The notes: generated from the sequence alone by a model not told the origin. DNA of 64,000 bases from Agathobaculum sp. NTUH-O15-33 (GCF_033193315.1 NZ_CP136187.1:1798001-1862000), one strand, 5' to 3'; counted from the first letter of the stretch, positions 42,292 through 52,426 are shown. Numbers and translations are program-made.

Positions 42292-42325
42292 AAAGGATGA
42301 TTCTTTTAAAAATCGGGGCGAATAA

Positions 42326-44122
42326 ATGGGGAAGATGAGCTTTCGTTCAAAATTGGTGTTTGCCATCCTGCTGCCGGCGCTGCTTTGTATCGCCGTCGTT
42401 TGGGGCAACAGCTATCACCGTTCGATGGAGCAGATCGAGCGCGGCAGCATCGATTCGATCGAGCGTACGCTGAAAAATAAATCGGAACAGCTGGACGGCT
42501 ATTTAAAAACCGCTTATTTTGCGGCGGTGCGTCTGGCGGCGGATGCGGACTTCCTTAGGGAAGGCGCTGCTTTCGCCGCACCGGGCGAGCAGACGGCCGC
42601 GCAGGCGCTGCGCCTGTCTGAGCGCATGAAAAGCCAAATTCCGGAGGGCGGACTGATCGACGCGATCTATCTGTACTTACCGGCGGCAGACACCGTTGTA
42701 TCCTCGGATGAGCACCATATGTTGGAGGCCGCCGGTACGGCGGCGCCTTTTGATGTTTCTTTTTGGCAAAGCGCGCCGCAAACCGGCATTCAGCCCGTCG
42801 CGCGAAACAGCACGGGCGGCACGCCGGAGCTGTACTATGCCTATGTGCGCGATCTTACAGATGAAAATGGCGTAGCGATCGGCCGTCTGTTGGTCGGCAT
42901 CAAGGAACGGGTGCTGTATTATGCGCTGCTGGATGAACTTGGCCGCGATGAATACACGCAGTGTTATCTGTTGGACAACGCGGGGCAGGTGATCTCCTCG
43001 CGCTATATCGGCGATATCGGGCTTGCCGCGGATTCGCTGGCCGAGATGCCCGCGCTTACCAGCGCGGTGCAGTCCGGCGGCTGCAGCAAAGCGGGTTCGC
43101 GCATGCTATATGCCTCGGTGCAAGGCGGCTTTTCCGATTGCCGCCTGCTGTATCTGACCGACCGCGCTCGACTGACGCATGATCTGCGTCAGCAGCAGAT
43201 CATGCTGCCGTTTATTTTACTGATCGTTTTAATCGCGGTGCTCTTGGCGCAGCTGCTGTCCCGCTGGATTTACCGGCCGGTAGGCCAACTGATGAACGCC
43301 ATGGACGCTGTGGGCGAGGGCAAGCTGGAAACGCGCGTGCAACTCGCCGCAAGCGACGAGTTGCAGCAGCTCGGCCGGCGATTCAACGCAATGGCAAGAC
43401 GCATTCGCGAACTGGTCGAACAGCAGGTGCGCGACCGTCTGGCGCGCAGACAGGCGGAGATGCGGGCGCTGCAGCATCAAATCAAACCACACTTTATGTA
43501 TAACACGCTGAACACCATTCGATACACCGCGCTTTTACAAAATGATAAAAAGGTTGGTGAGCAGCTGGCGGATTTCATCGCCCTTCTGGAAGCAAGCACC
43601 AATAAGCAAGGCACATTTATAACGCTGCGCGAGGAAACGGCGCTGGTTGAGCACTATGTGGCGTTGCAGCGCTACCGCTATATGAATTGCTTCACGGTGG
43701 CGTACGAGATCAGCGATGACGCGCTCCCATGTTATGTTCCGCGCTTGCTTTTGCAGCCGCTGGTCGAAAACGCCGTGCTGCACGGCATGGACATCAAACG
43801 GTCGGACAATCGGATCGAGATCTCGGCGAAAACAGAAAACGATTTTTTACGCATCACGGTGCGCGACAACGGAAAAGGCATGACAGAGGAACAGGCACAG
43901 CAGCTGCTGGAAGGACAGAATGACGCGCACCGTCAGTTCACCGGTATCGGCTTGTCCAACGTGCGGGAGCGGCTCGCGCTTTATTATGGGGAGCAAGGCG
44001 GCTTTTCTCTGATCAGCGCGCCGGGCGAAGGGACCGAGATCGAACTGGTGCTGCCGGCCAGCCGCGATCCCTTGGCGTTTGCGATCGATACAGATTCGGA
44101 AGAAACGGAGGAGCAGGCATGA
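42326..44122 (+). CDS. YesM/LytS-like membrane sensor histidine kinase
   Basis: 598 residues. TM1 (about 10-28) and TM2 (about 290-312) enclose a large extracellular sensor region of Cache type. A HAMP domain (RWIYRPVGQLMNAMDAVGEG) follows, then the His_kinase domain with the H-box ALQHQIKPHFMYNTLNTIRY and an HATPase (LLQPLVENAVLHGMD, RDNGKGM, GIGLSNVRERL). Its stop overlaps the binding-protein gene by four bases. It likely phosphorylates the AraC response regulator encoded two genes on. Confidence 0.92.
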   Translation: MGKMSFRSKLVFAILLPALLCIAVVWGNSYHRSMEQIERGSIDSIERTLKNKSEQLDGYLKTAYFAAVRLAADADFLREGAAFAAPGEQTAAQALRLSERMKSQIPEGGLIDAIYLYLPAADTVVSSDEHHMLEAAGTAAPFDVSFWQSAPQTGIQPVARNSTGGTPELYYAYVRDLTDENGVAIGRLLVGIKERVLYYALLDELGRDEYTQCYLLDNAGQVISSRYIGDIGLAADSLAEMPALTSAVQSGGCSKAGSRMLYASVQGGFSDCRLLYLTDRARLTHDLRQQQIMLPFILLIVLIAVLLAQLLSRWIYRPVGQLMNAMDAVGEGKLETRVQLAASDELQQLGRRFNAMARRIRELVEQQVRDRLARRQAEMRALQHQIKPHFMYNTLNTIRYTALLQNDKKVGEQLADFIALLEASTNKQGTFITLREETALVEHYVALQRYRYMNCFTVAYEISDDALPCYVPRLLLQPLVENAVLHGMDIKRSDNRIEISAKTENDFLRITVRDNGKGMTEEQAQQLLEGQNDAHRQFTGIGLSNVRERLALYYGEQGGFSLISAPGEGTEIELVLPASRDPLAFAIDTDSEETEEQA

Positions 44123-45096
44123 AAAAACGGTTGAGCGCGCTCCTTTTATTGGGTTTGTTGCTTTTGACGGGCTGTGCCGACACGGCGGCGTCCGCCGCCG
44201 ATTCCGCATACCGTGTCGGGGTAGTGCTCAAGGCGCTGAACAGCCAACACTGGCACGAGGTACAGTCGGGCATGGAGCGGGCTGCCGAAGAGCAGCAGGT
44301 AGAGCTGCTGCTGCTTTATCCGCGCACAGAAAATGATGAGGCGGAGCAGCGCCTGCTCATCACCGATCTGCTGCAAACCGGCGAGCTGGACGCATTGATT
44401 GTTTCTCCCTGCAATTCGGGCGAAACGTCTTGGATGGAGCAGGAGGCACAGGCCTACGGCGTGCCGCTGTTCATGGTGGATACCCGCGCGACCGATCGCC
44501 CGCTGCCCTATATCGGCGCGGACAACCGGCACATCGGCGAGTTGGCGGCGGACTACCTGCTGGAGCAGCTGCCGGAGGGCGCGGAAGTGGCTGTGATCGC
44601 GGGCAGCAGCCTGCAATCCTCGCATAACGACCGTGTGCAGGGTTTTACCGAGCGGCTGCAGCAGGCTGGCGGACTGCGCCTTGCTTCTGTGACGCACGCG
44701 GACAGCGACCTTGGTCAGTCGATTGACGCGATGCAGCAGATCTTGGACCAGTATCCCGGAGTAACCGGCGTTTTTTGCACCAACGCGGTCATGGGGCTCG
44801 GCGCGGTGCTGACACAGGAACGCGCCGGTACGGCGCGCCCGTGCAGTATCGTCGCGGTCGACACGCAGGATGACGCGCTGCAAGCCGTGGCGAGCGGTCG
44901 CATGGCGGCGCTCGTCACGCAGGCGGGGGACGAGATCGGTGCGTTGGCGATCGAAACAGTGACGCGCGCGCTGGCAGGACAGGAGATCGGCGGCAGCGTC
45001 TATATTGAAAGCCGGTTGCTGACAGCGGATAACGCGAAACAATACTGGGATGAAAGACGGGAGGAGAGCGGGAATGTACAAACTGCTGATCGTTGA
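44119..45096 (+). CDS. Sugar-type periplasmic-binding lipoprotein (RbsB-like), no ABC partner
   Basis: 325 residues. The signal peptide ends in the lipobox LTGC (Cys 19). The mature part is a type-1 periplasmic-binding fold: YRVGVVLKALNSQHWHEVQS, LDALIVSPCNSGETSW, YIGADNRHIGELAADYL and VFCTNAVMGLG are typical of ribose/galactose-type binding proteins. No ABC ATPase or permease is nearby. Its place inside the kinase-regulator operon suggests that it is the ligand-binding part of a sensor, comparable with XylFII-LytS systems. Confidence 0.88.
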   Translation: MKKRLSALLLLGLLLLTGCADTAASAADSAYRVGVVLKALNSQHWHEVQSGMERAAEEQQVELLLLYPRTENDEAEQRLLITDLLQTGELDALIVSPCNSGETSWMEQEAQAYGVPLFMVDTRATDRPLPYIGADNRHIGELAADYLLEQLPEGAEVAVIAGSSLQSSHNDRVQGFTERLQQAGGLRLASVTHADSDLGQSIDAMQQILDQYPGVTGVFCTNAVMGLGAVLTQERAGTARPCSIVAVDTQDDALQAVASGRMAALVTQAGDEIGALAIETVTRALAGQEIGGSVYIESRLLTADNAKQYWDERREESGNVQTADR

Positions 45097-46612
45097 CGAC
45101 GATACGCTGGTGCGGATGTTCCTGCGCAATTTCTTCCCGTGGAAGGAAAAAGGCTACCAGATCGTCGGCGACGCGCGGGACGGTGAGGAGGCCGCCGAGC
45201 TGACCGCGCATTTGCAGCCCGATCTTATCTTGACGGATATCAGCATGCCGGGCATGGGCGGCATCGCGTTTATCAGCGCATTGCGTGAAAAGAAGTATGA
45301 CGGCGGCATCTTGGTTCTAAGCTGCCATGACGACTTCGGCTATGTCAAGGAAGCGATGCGTTTGGGCGCGGACGAGTATGTGCTGAAAAACCATCTGGAC
45401 GAAGAAACGCTAGGAGAAGCGCTCGAACGAGTGACCGACGCGATGCGGCGCCGCCGCGCGGAGGCGGAAGGCCGCCACGCGCTGCACCGCATGGCGGAAA
45501 AGGGAAGTCGCCTGACGCAGCGCGAGCTGCTGCAATCGCTGCTGGCTCGTGAGACAAGCTGGGAAGAGCAGTACCGCGAAACACAGGCCGTGGGGCTGCG
45601 CTACCGCTATTACCGCTGCGCGGTTCTTTTGGCCGCCGCGCAGCAGGGTGATTCGCTGCGCGAACAGGGGCTGTACGAAGCGTGCCGCCATGTCGCGGGC
45701 GGCTACACGGCGGAAGTGATCGATCTGGAACGAACGCGCTATGCGATCCTATACGATTTTTCCGATACGCCCTCCGCTTCCCGTCAAAACGAGGTGCTGG
45801 CCGAACAAAGCGCGAGTCTGCACAGCTTTGTAAGGGATTATCTCGCGGCGGATTGTCACATCAGCGTAAGCGAGGTGTGCGAAGGCGGCGGCTCGATTGC
45901 CCGCGCGCTGCGGCAGGCGCGGGAGGCCGCGCAGGAGCATTTTTACGGCAAGGAGATCGTACGGTACGATGGGCGAGCGCCTATGGGCAGTCAGGTGCCG
46001 GCTCCGGCGCTGGCATTTTGCGAGGAGCTGCCCGCCTGCCTGAGAAAGGGCAACGGCGCGCGGCTGCAAAGCGGTTTTCACGCTGCCCTTGATACGTTTC
46101 GTGCGGAGCGGGTGCAGATCGGCGTGCTGCTCAGTTGGCTCAAGCAATGCGATACCGCGGCGGGCCTGACGCGGGACGAACCGTTTTACGCATCGATCAT
46201 CTGCCTTGCGGACTGTGCGGCTTGTCTGTCGGACTATCAGTCCCGCATGCGTGAAATGTCGCTGCCCGCCGGACTGGAACGGCTCAGCCCGGTCATCGCA
46301 AGGGCGGTATGCTATACGCGCGCGCACTTTGCCGAGCCCATTGGGCTGGGATATGTCGCGCGCGAGGTGGGCCTGAGTATAGCCTATCTTAGCCGCGCGT
46401 TCAAGCAGGAAGTCGGCGTCGGCTTTTCCGAATATCTGCTGGGATGTAGGCTGGAGCAGGTGCAGCGCCAGCTCACGGAGAGTCTGGATACGATCGGGCA
46501 GATCGCCGCGCGGGCGGGCTTTCAGGATTACCAGCATTTTTGTAAAATGTTTAAAAAGAAGCTAGGCGTTAGCCCGGCGCAGTACCGCAAAGAGCGGCAG
46601 GCGAACAGGTGA
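45074..46612 (+). CDS. AraC-type response regulator (YesN-like)
   Basis: 512 residues. The receiver (1-120) has the acidic pocket IVDDD and phospho-Asp D55 in LTDISMPGMGG. A long middle region (about 130-400) has no clear domain. The C-terminal AraC helix-turn-helix pair covers about 410-510 (VAREVGLSIAYLSRAFKQEV, IGQIAARAGFQDYQHFCKMF). ATG 45074 is preferred because GGGAGGAG precedes it; it overlaps the binding-protein gene by 23 bases. It likely activates the symporter gene downstream. Confidence 0.93.
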   Translation: MYKLLIVDDDTLVRMFLRNFFPWKEKGYQIVGDARDGEEAAELTAHLQPDLILTDISMPGMGGIAFISALREKKYDGGILVLSCHDDFGYVKEAMRLGADEYVLKNHLDEETLGEALERVTDAMRRRRAEAEGRHALHRMAEKGSRLTQRELLQSLLARETSWEEQYRETQAVGLRYRYYRCAVLLAAAQQGDSLREQGLYEACRHVAGGYTAEVIDLERTRYAILYDFSDTPSASRQNEVLAEQSASLHSFVRDYLAADCHISVSEVCEGGGSIARALRQAREAAQEHFYGKEIVRYDGRAPMGSQVPAPALAFCEELPACLRKGNGARLQSGFHAALDTFRAERVQIGVLLSWLKQCDTAAGLTRDEPFYASIICLADCAACLSDYQSRMREMSLPAGLERLSPVIARAVCYTRAHFAEPIGLGYVAREVGLSIAYLSRAFKQEVGVGFSEYLLGCRLEQVQRQLTESLDTIGQIAARAGFQDYQHFCKMFKKKLGVSPAQYRKERQANR

Positions 46613-46637
46613 GCGCAAAAAGACACCGGTAAACCGC

Positions 46638-46700
46638 AAAAAAAGACACTTTTCTTCCGCGCCGTTCTCATGAAAACGGCGGGGAAAGCGTCTTTTTTTA
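46638..46700 (+). terminator. Terminator after the response regulator
   Basis: A long stem from AAAAAAAGACAC to GCGTCTTTTTTT, with CCGTT/AACGG at the tip, ends in seven T bases. Confidence 0.9.
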
Positions 46701-46823
46701 TTTGCTGCGCCGTAAATAAGCAAAAAACAACAGGTAATCGTAAGAAATGCGTACGGTATGCCGCCCTTGTCTCTGTTAACATAAAGGCAGTGAAAGACAG
46801 AAAACAAGGGGGACGCAATTCTT

Positions 46824-48443
46824 ATGGCATGGATCGTAGGCACATTTATCTTTTTCACCGTCTTGGTCGCGGTGATCTCTTGGCTGAAAACACGCGGCGA
46901 TAATTTGGAGACCGCGGAGGGGTATTTCCTCGCCGGACGCGGCCTGCCGGGCATCGTGATCGCGGGCTCGCTGCTGCTGACCAATCTTTCAGCCGAACAG
47001 TTGGTCGGTGTAAACGGACAAACGTGGTTTACCAATATGAGTCCGATGGGGTTCGAGGTGATCGCGGCGATCGCCTGTCTGGTGTTGGCCAACTTTATCG
47101 CGCCGCGCTACCTGAAAAGCGGCGTTTCGACCATTCCGCAGATGATCGGCGAGCGGTATGATCGCGGCACCAAGCTGTGGTTCTCAATCGCATATATCTG
47201 TCTGTACATCTTCATTCAGATTCCGGTCATCCTGTATTCGGGTTCGCTGGTTTTTGAAAACATTTTCGGCGTTTCCGGCATGTTGGGCATCACCAAGTTC
47301 CAATCAATTATTTTAATCTGCGTACTGGTCGGCGTAATTGGTTCCATCTATGCGATCTTCGGCGGCCTGAAGGCGGTGGCCGTGTCGGATACGATCAACG
47401 GCGTGGGTCTGATCATCGGCGGGTTTATGATTCCCTTCCTCGGCCTTGTTGCGCTTGGCCATGCGTTTGGCACGGGGGAGGGCAGCGCGCTGGCGCAGGG
47501 GCTGGATTATCTGCTGCACGCCGCGCCTGAAAAGCTGAACGCCATCGCGCCCGCGGATTCTGTGCCGCCCGCCGTGCCGTGGCCGACTATCCTGACCGGC
47601 CTGCTGTTTCTGCATTTGCAGTCGTGGTGCACGCACCAGTCGTTCGTGCAGCGGGTGCTGGCGGCCAAAAACCTGAAAGAAGCGCAAAAGGGCGCCATCT
47701 TCTGCGCATTTTTGAAGATCATTGGCTTTATGTATCTGGCGCTGCCGGGCATTATCGCATTCTTCCTGCTGGGCGATCAGGTAACCATGATGGACGAGGC
47801 CTACCCGATGCTGATCGCACGTATCGTGCCCGCGCCTGTTATGGGTTTCTTCGCGGCGGTCATGCTGGGCGCCATTCTCTCCTCGTTCAATTCGGTGCTC
47901 AACTCGATCGTCACCATGTTTACGCTCGATATCTATCGGGACTTCATCCACCCCGAAGCGGCCGACCGGAAACTCGTTTCAATCGGCAAGCTGGTCGGCA
48001 CGATCTGCGCGGTCGCTTCCATTGCGGTTTCGCCGTTTATTTTCTACGCGCCGCAGGGCCTCAAGACGCTGCTGGATGAAATGGTCATGCTCATTGCGCT
48101 GCCAGTTTTGAGCGCGGTGTTCGGCGGCTTCTTCTTTAATCGGCTGCCCAAATACGCGGCCAAGTTCATCTTCGTGTTTCATATCGTCATGTACACCTTG
48201 TTCCTCATTACGCTGGGCGAGGAAGTGCACTATCTGTACGCGATCGCGGTGCTCTGGCCGTTTGAGATTCTGCTGATGTATCTGATGCACCGCCGCAACA
48301 AAGCCGGCGAAGTGTATGTGCAGCACGATGTGGGCGCGGTCGATCTGACGCCGTGGAAGTACCGCTATGTGGTCTCCGCCGTTGTCATTGTGCTGGTGAT
48401 CGTGGTTTACGCTGTGTTTTCTCCCCTCGGCATTGCAGCTTGA
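46824..48443 (+). CDS. Sodium:solute symporter (SSS family)
   Basis: 539 residues with about thirteen to fourteen hydrophobic helices. SSS features include AEGYFLAGRGLPGIVIAGSLLLTNLSAEQLVG at the N-terminus, the sodium-site-like FFAAVMLGAILSSFNSVLNS in the second half and the FGGLKAVAVSDTINGVG block. It belongs to the sugar-transporter side of the family (SGLT/YidK-like). It follows the sensor operon across a terminator, so it is probably the regulated target that imports the sensed sugar. Confidence 0.88.
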   Translation: MAWIVGTFIFFTVLVAVISWLKTRGDNLETAEGYFLAGRGLPGIVIAGSLLLTNLSAEQLVGVNGQTWFTNMSPMGFEVIAAIACLVLANFIAPRYLKSGVSTIPQMIGERYDRGTKLWFSIAYICLYIFIQIPVILYSGSLVFENIFGVSGMLGITKFQSIILICVLVGVIGSIYAIFGGLKAVAVSDTINGVGLIIGGFMIPFLGLVALGHAFGTGEGSALAQGLDYLLHAAPEKLNAIAPADSVPPAVPWPTILTGLLFLHLQSWCTHQSFVQRVLAAKNLKEAQKGAIFCAFLKIIGFMYLALPGIIAFFLLGDQVTMMDEAYPMLIARIVPAPVMGFFAAVMLGAILSSFNSVLNSIVTMFTLDIYRDFIHPEAADRKLVSIGKLVGTICAVASIAVSPFIFYAPQGLKTLLDEMVMLIALPVLSAVFGGFFFNRLPKYAAKFIFVFHIVMYTLFLITLGEEVHYLYAIAVLWPFEILLMYLMHRRNKAGEVYVQHDVGAVDLTPWKYRYVVSAVVIVLVIVVYAVFSPLGIAA

Positions 48444-48539
48444 CCGATATATCGCTGATTTCTTTTCTCTTCATCCTCCGGTTTTGCGAAAGCGATACCG
48501 GGGGATTTTCCTTTCTACGCCGTGTGGAAGAGATTGCAC

Positions 48540-48569
48540 TTGAAAATCATAGTAATTTTGTAGTATAAT
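48540..48569 (+). promoter_or_regulatory. Promoter of the Rrf2 regulator gene
   Basis: TTGAAA and TATAAT are separated by 18 bases, 20 bases before the start codon. Confidence 0.65.
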
Positions 48570-48589
48570 AAGCCTCAGAGGGGATGCTG

Positions 48590-49018
48590 ATGAAAATTTC
48601 TACAAAGGGGCGATATGCGCTCCGTCTGATGATCGACCTTGCGGAACAGAATACCGGCGGCTATGTGCCGCTGCGCGACATCTCCAAACGGCAGGAGATC
48701 TCCGCCAAATATCTGGAACAGATCGTGGTGCAGCTTGCCCGCGCGGGTTTCCTGCGTTCCACGCGCGGCGCGCAGGGCGGTTATCAGTTAGCGCGTCCGG
48801 CTGCCGAATATACGGTGGGCGACATCTTGCGTATCACGGAAGGCTCGCTCGCGCCGGTATCCTGTTTAGAGAACGAGCCGAACGAGTGCGCCCGCGCCGC
48901 AGAATGCGCCACGCTGGACTTTTGGAAGGGCCTGTACGAAGCGGTCAACCGTTACGTGGACAGCGTCACGCTGGAGGATTTGGTGAGCCGCGAAAGACCG
49001 CTGGATTTTTCGATTTAA
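48590..49018 (+). CDS. Rrf2-family (IscR-like) transcriptional regulator
   Basis: 142 residues. A winged helix covers residues 1-70 (STKGRYALRLMIDLAEQN, EISAKYLEQIVVQLARAGFL), followed by the family's RGAQGGYQLARP and three cysteines in VSCLENEPNECARAAEC that can hold an Fe-S cluster. It probably senses Fe-S, redox or cysteine status. In many Clostridia this gene precedes iscS-iscU, but here it is alone. Confidence 0.9.
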   Translation: MKISTKGRYALRLMIDLAEQNTGGYVPLRDISKRQEISAKYLEQIVVQLARAGFLRSTRGAQGGYQLARPAAEYTVGDILRITEGSLAPVSCLENEPNECARAAECATLDFWKGLYEAVNRYVDSVTLEDLVSRERPLDFSI

Positions 49019-49022
49019 AAAC

Positions 49023-49061
49023 AAAAAAGTGCGTTGTAACATCGGTTACAACGCACTTTTT
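49023..49061. terminator. Bidirectional terminator after the Rrf2 gene
   Basis: A perfect 17-bp stem (AAAAAGTGCGTTGTAAC / GTTACAACGCACTTTTT) with a 4-base loop separates the Rrf2 gene and the convergent flippase. Confidence 0.95.
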
Positions 49062-49080
49062 GCGATATAAGATAAGGTGT

Positions 49081-50511
49081 TCAGGCGCGGTGCAGCAGCT
49101 TTTTTGCACCGTAGAGCAGTTCCCGGCAGTTGAGAAGAAATACAAGCCCGAATAGCAGCACCTGCCAAAGCAGCCACAGCGGCGGCTCGCGCAGCATCAA
49201 AAACACCTGCAAACTCACAAGCAGCACGGTCAGCGTCAGGCGAGGCAGTTTCCAGTGCACGGGCATGAAGCGGCGGCTGTCGATCATGCGGTAAATGAAC
49301 AGGGCGAAATAGCTGATCAGCGTGGCCAGCGCCGCGCCGTTACCGCCCAGATCCAAATGGTCGGGCGAGATGAACAGGTAATTCAGGCCGATATTGAGCA
49401 CAGCGGAAAAGGCGGTGGAGACAAAGGACGATACCGTTTTCTTTTCCAGCAGATATACGCTTTTCTGAAAGCTGGACAGGCAATTAAAGCCCGCGCCAAG
49501 GGCCAAAAGCGGAATGAACGCCCACCCGATATAATAGCTGGGCACGGCCAGCACCTTCATGGCAAGCTTGGAGCACATCACGCCGCCCGCCGCAACGATG
49601 AATACAATAGACGAATAGGTGTTGCCCACATTGGAAAAGAAGCGGATCTGCTCCTTCCGCGAATTGTCGTTGACCATGGAGAGCTGCCAAGCGTCCACAA
49701 AAACCGAAGCGACCAGCGCGATCAGCGTCGGCACCCGGTATGCGACCGAATAGATGCCGCTTACCGCGGTATCCTGATAGTGCGCAAGGAACATTTGGTC
49801 GGAAAAACCGATGATAAACACCAAGATCGCGTCCGGCACCAGCGGCAGCGCATAGGCGAGCATACCGCGCCAAAGGTGGAAATTCGGCTTGCGTACTTTA
49901 AAATACTTCCAAAGCCCGGCGATCAAGCACAAGCACACCGTGGAAAGCGCATCCGCACAGATGATGGAAAACACATAGCCGAAGATGTTCCACTGAAATA
50001 CCTTCAGATACAGAATGTTGAGCAGTATGGTGAGCAGCGTGCGGAAAATGCCGTCGACCGCGTACAAACGCACAAAGCCCAGTGCACGGATGAACTGACT
50101 GCACACATTCTGCGTGCACGAGGTAAGCACATAAAGGTAGATGAGCGGGGCGTATTCCCGAAGCGAGCCGGAAGCGCCGAGCGAGGTGTTGTAATGCACC
50201 AGACCCAGCGCGGGGTGAAAGGGAATGGCGACCAAAAAGCCGATCAGCACCGTTGCGATACCAATGGTGAACACATCGGATTTATGATTCGATTTTTCCA
50301 GACCATAGCGGATCACGGCCTGACCGATCGAAAGCGAAACGACGGGGTAGAGGATGCTGGTCGTTTTGATGATGAGATCGGCCACGCCCATCTCGTCCGG
50401 TGACAAAATGCCCGTGTAAAAACGGAGCATTAGGATGACAAGAATCTTGGAGCTGAACGTGCCCATGGCGAAAATAAAGGTATTGCTCAAAAGGCGCTTA
50501 TACTGGTTCAT
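49081..50511 (-). CDS. Polysaccharide flippase (Wzx/MATE-like, MOP superfamily)
   Basis: 476 residues with about fourteen hydrophobic helices. The N-terminus NTFIFAMGTFSSKILVILML is followed by RFYTGILSPDEMGVADLI, typical of oligosaccharide flippases that move lipid-linked sugars outward across the membrane. It is followed after 10 bases (in transcription order it precedes nothing on its own strand, while PAP2 lies upstream) by no glycosyltransferase cluster, so the substrate is unknown. Confidence 0.87.
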   Translation of the reverse strand: MNQYKRLLSNTFIFAMGTFSSKILVILMLRFYTGILSPDEMGVADLIIKTTSILYPVVSLSIGQAVIRYGLEKSNHKSDVFTIGIATVLIGFLVAIPFHPALGLVHYNTSLGASGSLREYAPLIYLYVLTSCTQNVCSQFIRALGFVRLYAVDGIFRTLLTILLNILYLKVFQWNIFGYVFSIICADALSTVCLCLIAGLWKYFKVRKPNFHLWRGMLAYALPLVPDAILVFIIGFSDQMFLAHYQDTAVSGIYSVAYRVPTLIALVASVFVDAWQLSMVNDNSRKEQIRFFSNVGNTYSSIVFIVAAGGVMCSKLAMKVLAVPSYYIGWAFIPLLALGAGFNCLSSFQKSVYLLEKKTVSSFVSTAFSAVLNIGLNYLFISPDHLDLGGNGAALATLISYFALFIYRMIDSRRFMPVHWKLPRLTLTVLLVSLQVFLMLREPPLWLLWQVLLFGLVFLLNCRELLYGAKKLLHRA

Positions 50512-50521
50512 GGCATACTCC

Positions 50522-51094
50522 TTACGCGCCCTTGCGCAGGCGGATCGTATGGGTGCGGTCTATCATCCGGTCGGTCAGCCACGCGGCGAGCAGGCCGCAG
50601 AGAATGCCGATCACCACGCCGCCCAAAATGTCCGTCGGGTAGTGGACGCAGGCGTATAGGCGGGAAAAGGCGATCAGCGCCGCCGGTATGTAGGCCGCCG
50701 CGCCGGGCAGGCGGTGGTAGTAGCATAGAGCCGTGGCCGCAGCGAAGGAAGAGAGCGTGTGCGCGGAGGGAAAGCTCCACTGATCGCCGGGGTCAAAAAG
50801 CGCGATAAGATCCGGGTGCGTGACGAAGGGGCGCGGTCGCATGATCCAGTGCTTAATCAGCACATTGCCGACCAATACGCTGAGCAGCAGCGAAACCAGC
50901 ATGGCGATGCCCGCGCGCCGCGTCTTGTGAAAGAACAACAGCGCAACGGCAATGGCGATCCAAAGCGCGCCGTAATTGCCGAGCCAAGTGATCATGGTCC
51001 AAACCGTATCGGAAACGCCGCCGCGCATGGACTGAGACAGATGCAGCAGAATATCGTAATCAAAGGTATGCATGATGTCAAGCAAAATATCCAT
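50522..51094 (-). CDS. PAP2-family membrane phosphatase
   Basis: 190 residues with five to six helices and all three PAP2 motifs: KHWIMRPRP, SFPSAHT (PSAH in place of PSGH) and SRLYACVHYPTDIL with the catalytic histidines. It probably acts on undecaprenyl pyrophosphate or phosphatidic acid at the outer face. It lies 10 bases upstream of the flippase on the same strand, so the two may be one unit for lipid-carrier recycling and export. Confidence 0.9.
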   Translation of the reverse strand: MDILLDIMHTFDYDILLHLSQSMRGGVSDTVWTMITWLGNYGALWIAIAVALLFFHKTRRAGIAMLVSLLLSVLVGNVLIKHWIMRPRPFVTHPDLIALFDPGDQWSFPSAHTLSSFAAATALCYYHRLPGAAAYIPAALIAFSRLYACVHYPTDILGGVVIGILCGLLAAWLTDRMIDRTHTIRLRKGA

Positions 51095-51116
51095 TGGGGT
51101 CAGTTCTCCTTATCTG

Positions 51117-52317
51117 TCAGCGGGCCCGCTCTTCGGCGCTGTTTTTATGATCCAGCTCATTGACGATCAGCGCGAGCGCCTGATCCCCCGTGACGTTTGC
51201 CGCCGTGCCGAAGCTGTCCTGCGAGAAGTGCAGCGCGATGATCAGCTGCTGCATCGGATCGGTAAAGCCAAGCATGGTGGAGATCAGCCCCAGCGCCGCC
51301 ATCACGCCGCCGCCGGGCACGCCGGGCGCCGCGACCATCGTGATGCCGAGCATCATGATATAGGGGGCGAAGGTGGCGAGCGTGGGCACGCCGCCGCTTG
51401 CCAGCATGATGCCCATGGCGCCCAGCACCAAACAAATCGTATCGCCGTTCAGGTTGATCGTGGCGCAAAGGGGAACGCAAAAGTCGGCAACATCCTGATC
51501 CACCTCGTTGTTGTAGGCGCTTTGCAGCGCCACCGGAATGGTGGAGGCGGAGGACTGCGTGCCCAGCGCGGTGAAGTACGCGGGCGCGACGTTTTTCAGG
51601 CTTTTAAAGTGGTTCTTCCGGCATACAAGGCTGGCCAAACCGAATTGAGACAGGATATAAAGGAACTGCAACACCAAAATGACGATATAGAGCGAAGCAA
51701 ACATCTTCACGGTGGCGAACAAGCGGCCTTCCGCCGCGATATTGCAGAATAGGCCGGCGATATGCACCGGAATAAGCGGTATGATAATCTTGCCCAAAAC
51801 CGCCGTTACGATGCTTTGCAGATCGCGGCACACGCCAAGCAGCGAAGCGCCCTTGATGTTCGCCATACCGATGCCGAGCACAAAAGCGAGAACGAGCGCG
51901 GTCATCACGCCGAATACCGGCGGAATCTCAATAGAGAAGAAGGGAGAAAACCCCGCGGCCTCCAGCACGTCGCCCGTGATCGGGCGGATCAGGCCGGGCA
52001 GAAACGCCTTGCCGATCAAAAAGGTGAGAAAGCCGGAGCATACCGTGGTGCCGTAAGCGAGCAGCAGCGTAATGCCGAACAGGCGGTTCGCCTTTTTTGC
52101 CGAGCTCGGCCAGCCCCACCGTGATGAACGATAAAATGATCAGCGGGATCATAAAGGCCAAGAAGGTGGAAAACAGCGAGGTGAACGTGGCGAACAGCCG
52201 CACGACCGCGACGAACGCGGCGGAATCCGCAATGCCGAAAAAGCCGCCGGACAGGCCGATCAGCGTGCCGATCGCGATACCGGCGATCAAACGGGTTAAT
52301 AATCCGAGATGTTTCAA
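51117..52317 (-). CDS. Dicarboxylate/amino acid:cation symporter, one apparent frameshift
   Basis: About 399 residues after correction. The N-terminal part (LIAGIAIGTLIGLSGGFFGI, FLAFMIPLIILSFITVGLAELGKK) and the larger part (LIGKAFLPGLIRPITG to the end) are in different frames, joined at an A6 run (plus-strand TTTTTT at 52093-52098). Removing one base gives GKKANRLFGITLLLAYGTT. It has the DAACS hallmarks: the serine-rich loop LGTQSSASTIPV, NLNGDTICLVLGAM and AAPGVPGGGVMAA. It imports dicarboxylates or glutamate/aspartate with sodium or protons. TTG 52317, after AAAGGAG, is the likely start. Confidence 0.87.
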
Positions 52318-52426
52318 TTTCTTAACGCTCCTTTTACACTCTGTCAACCACTATACCAGAAAAATCGCCTTTTTTCAAGGTAAGCGTACCGCCGGGCGCA
52401 ACTTCTATAAAAATCGCAAATACCTC

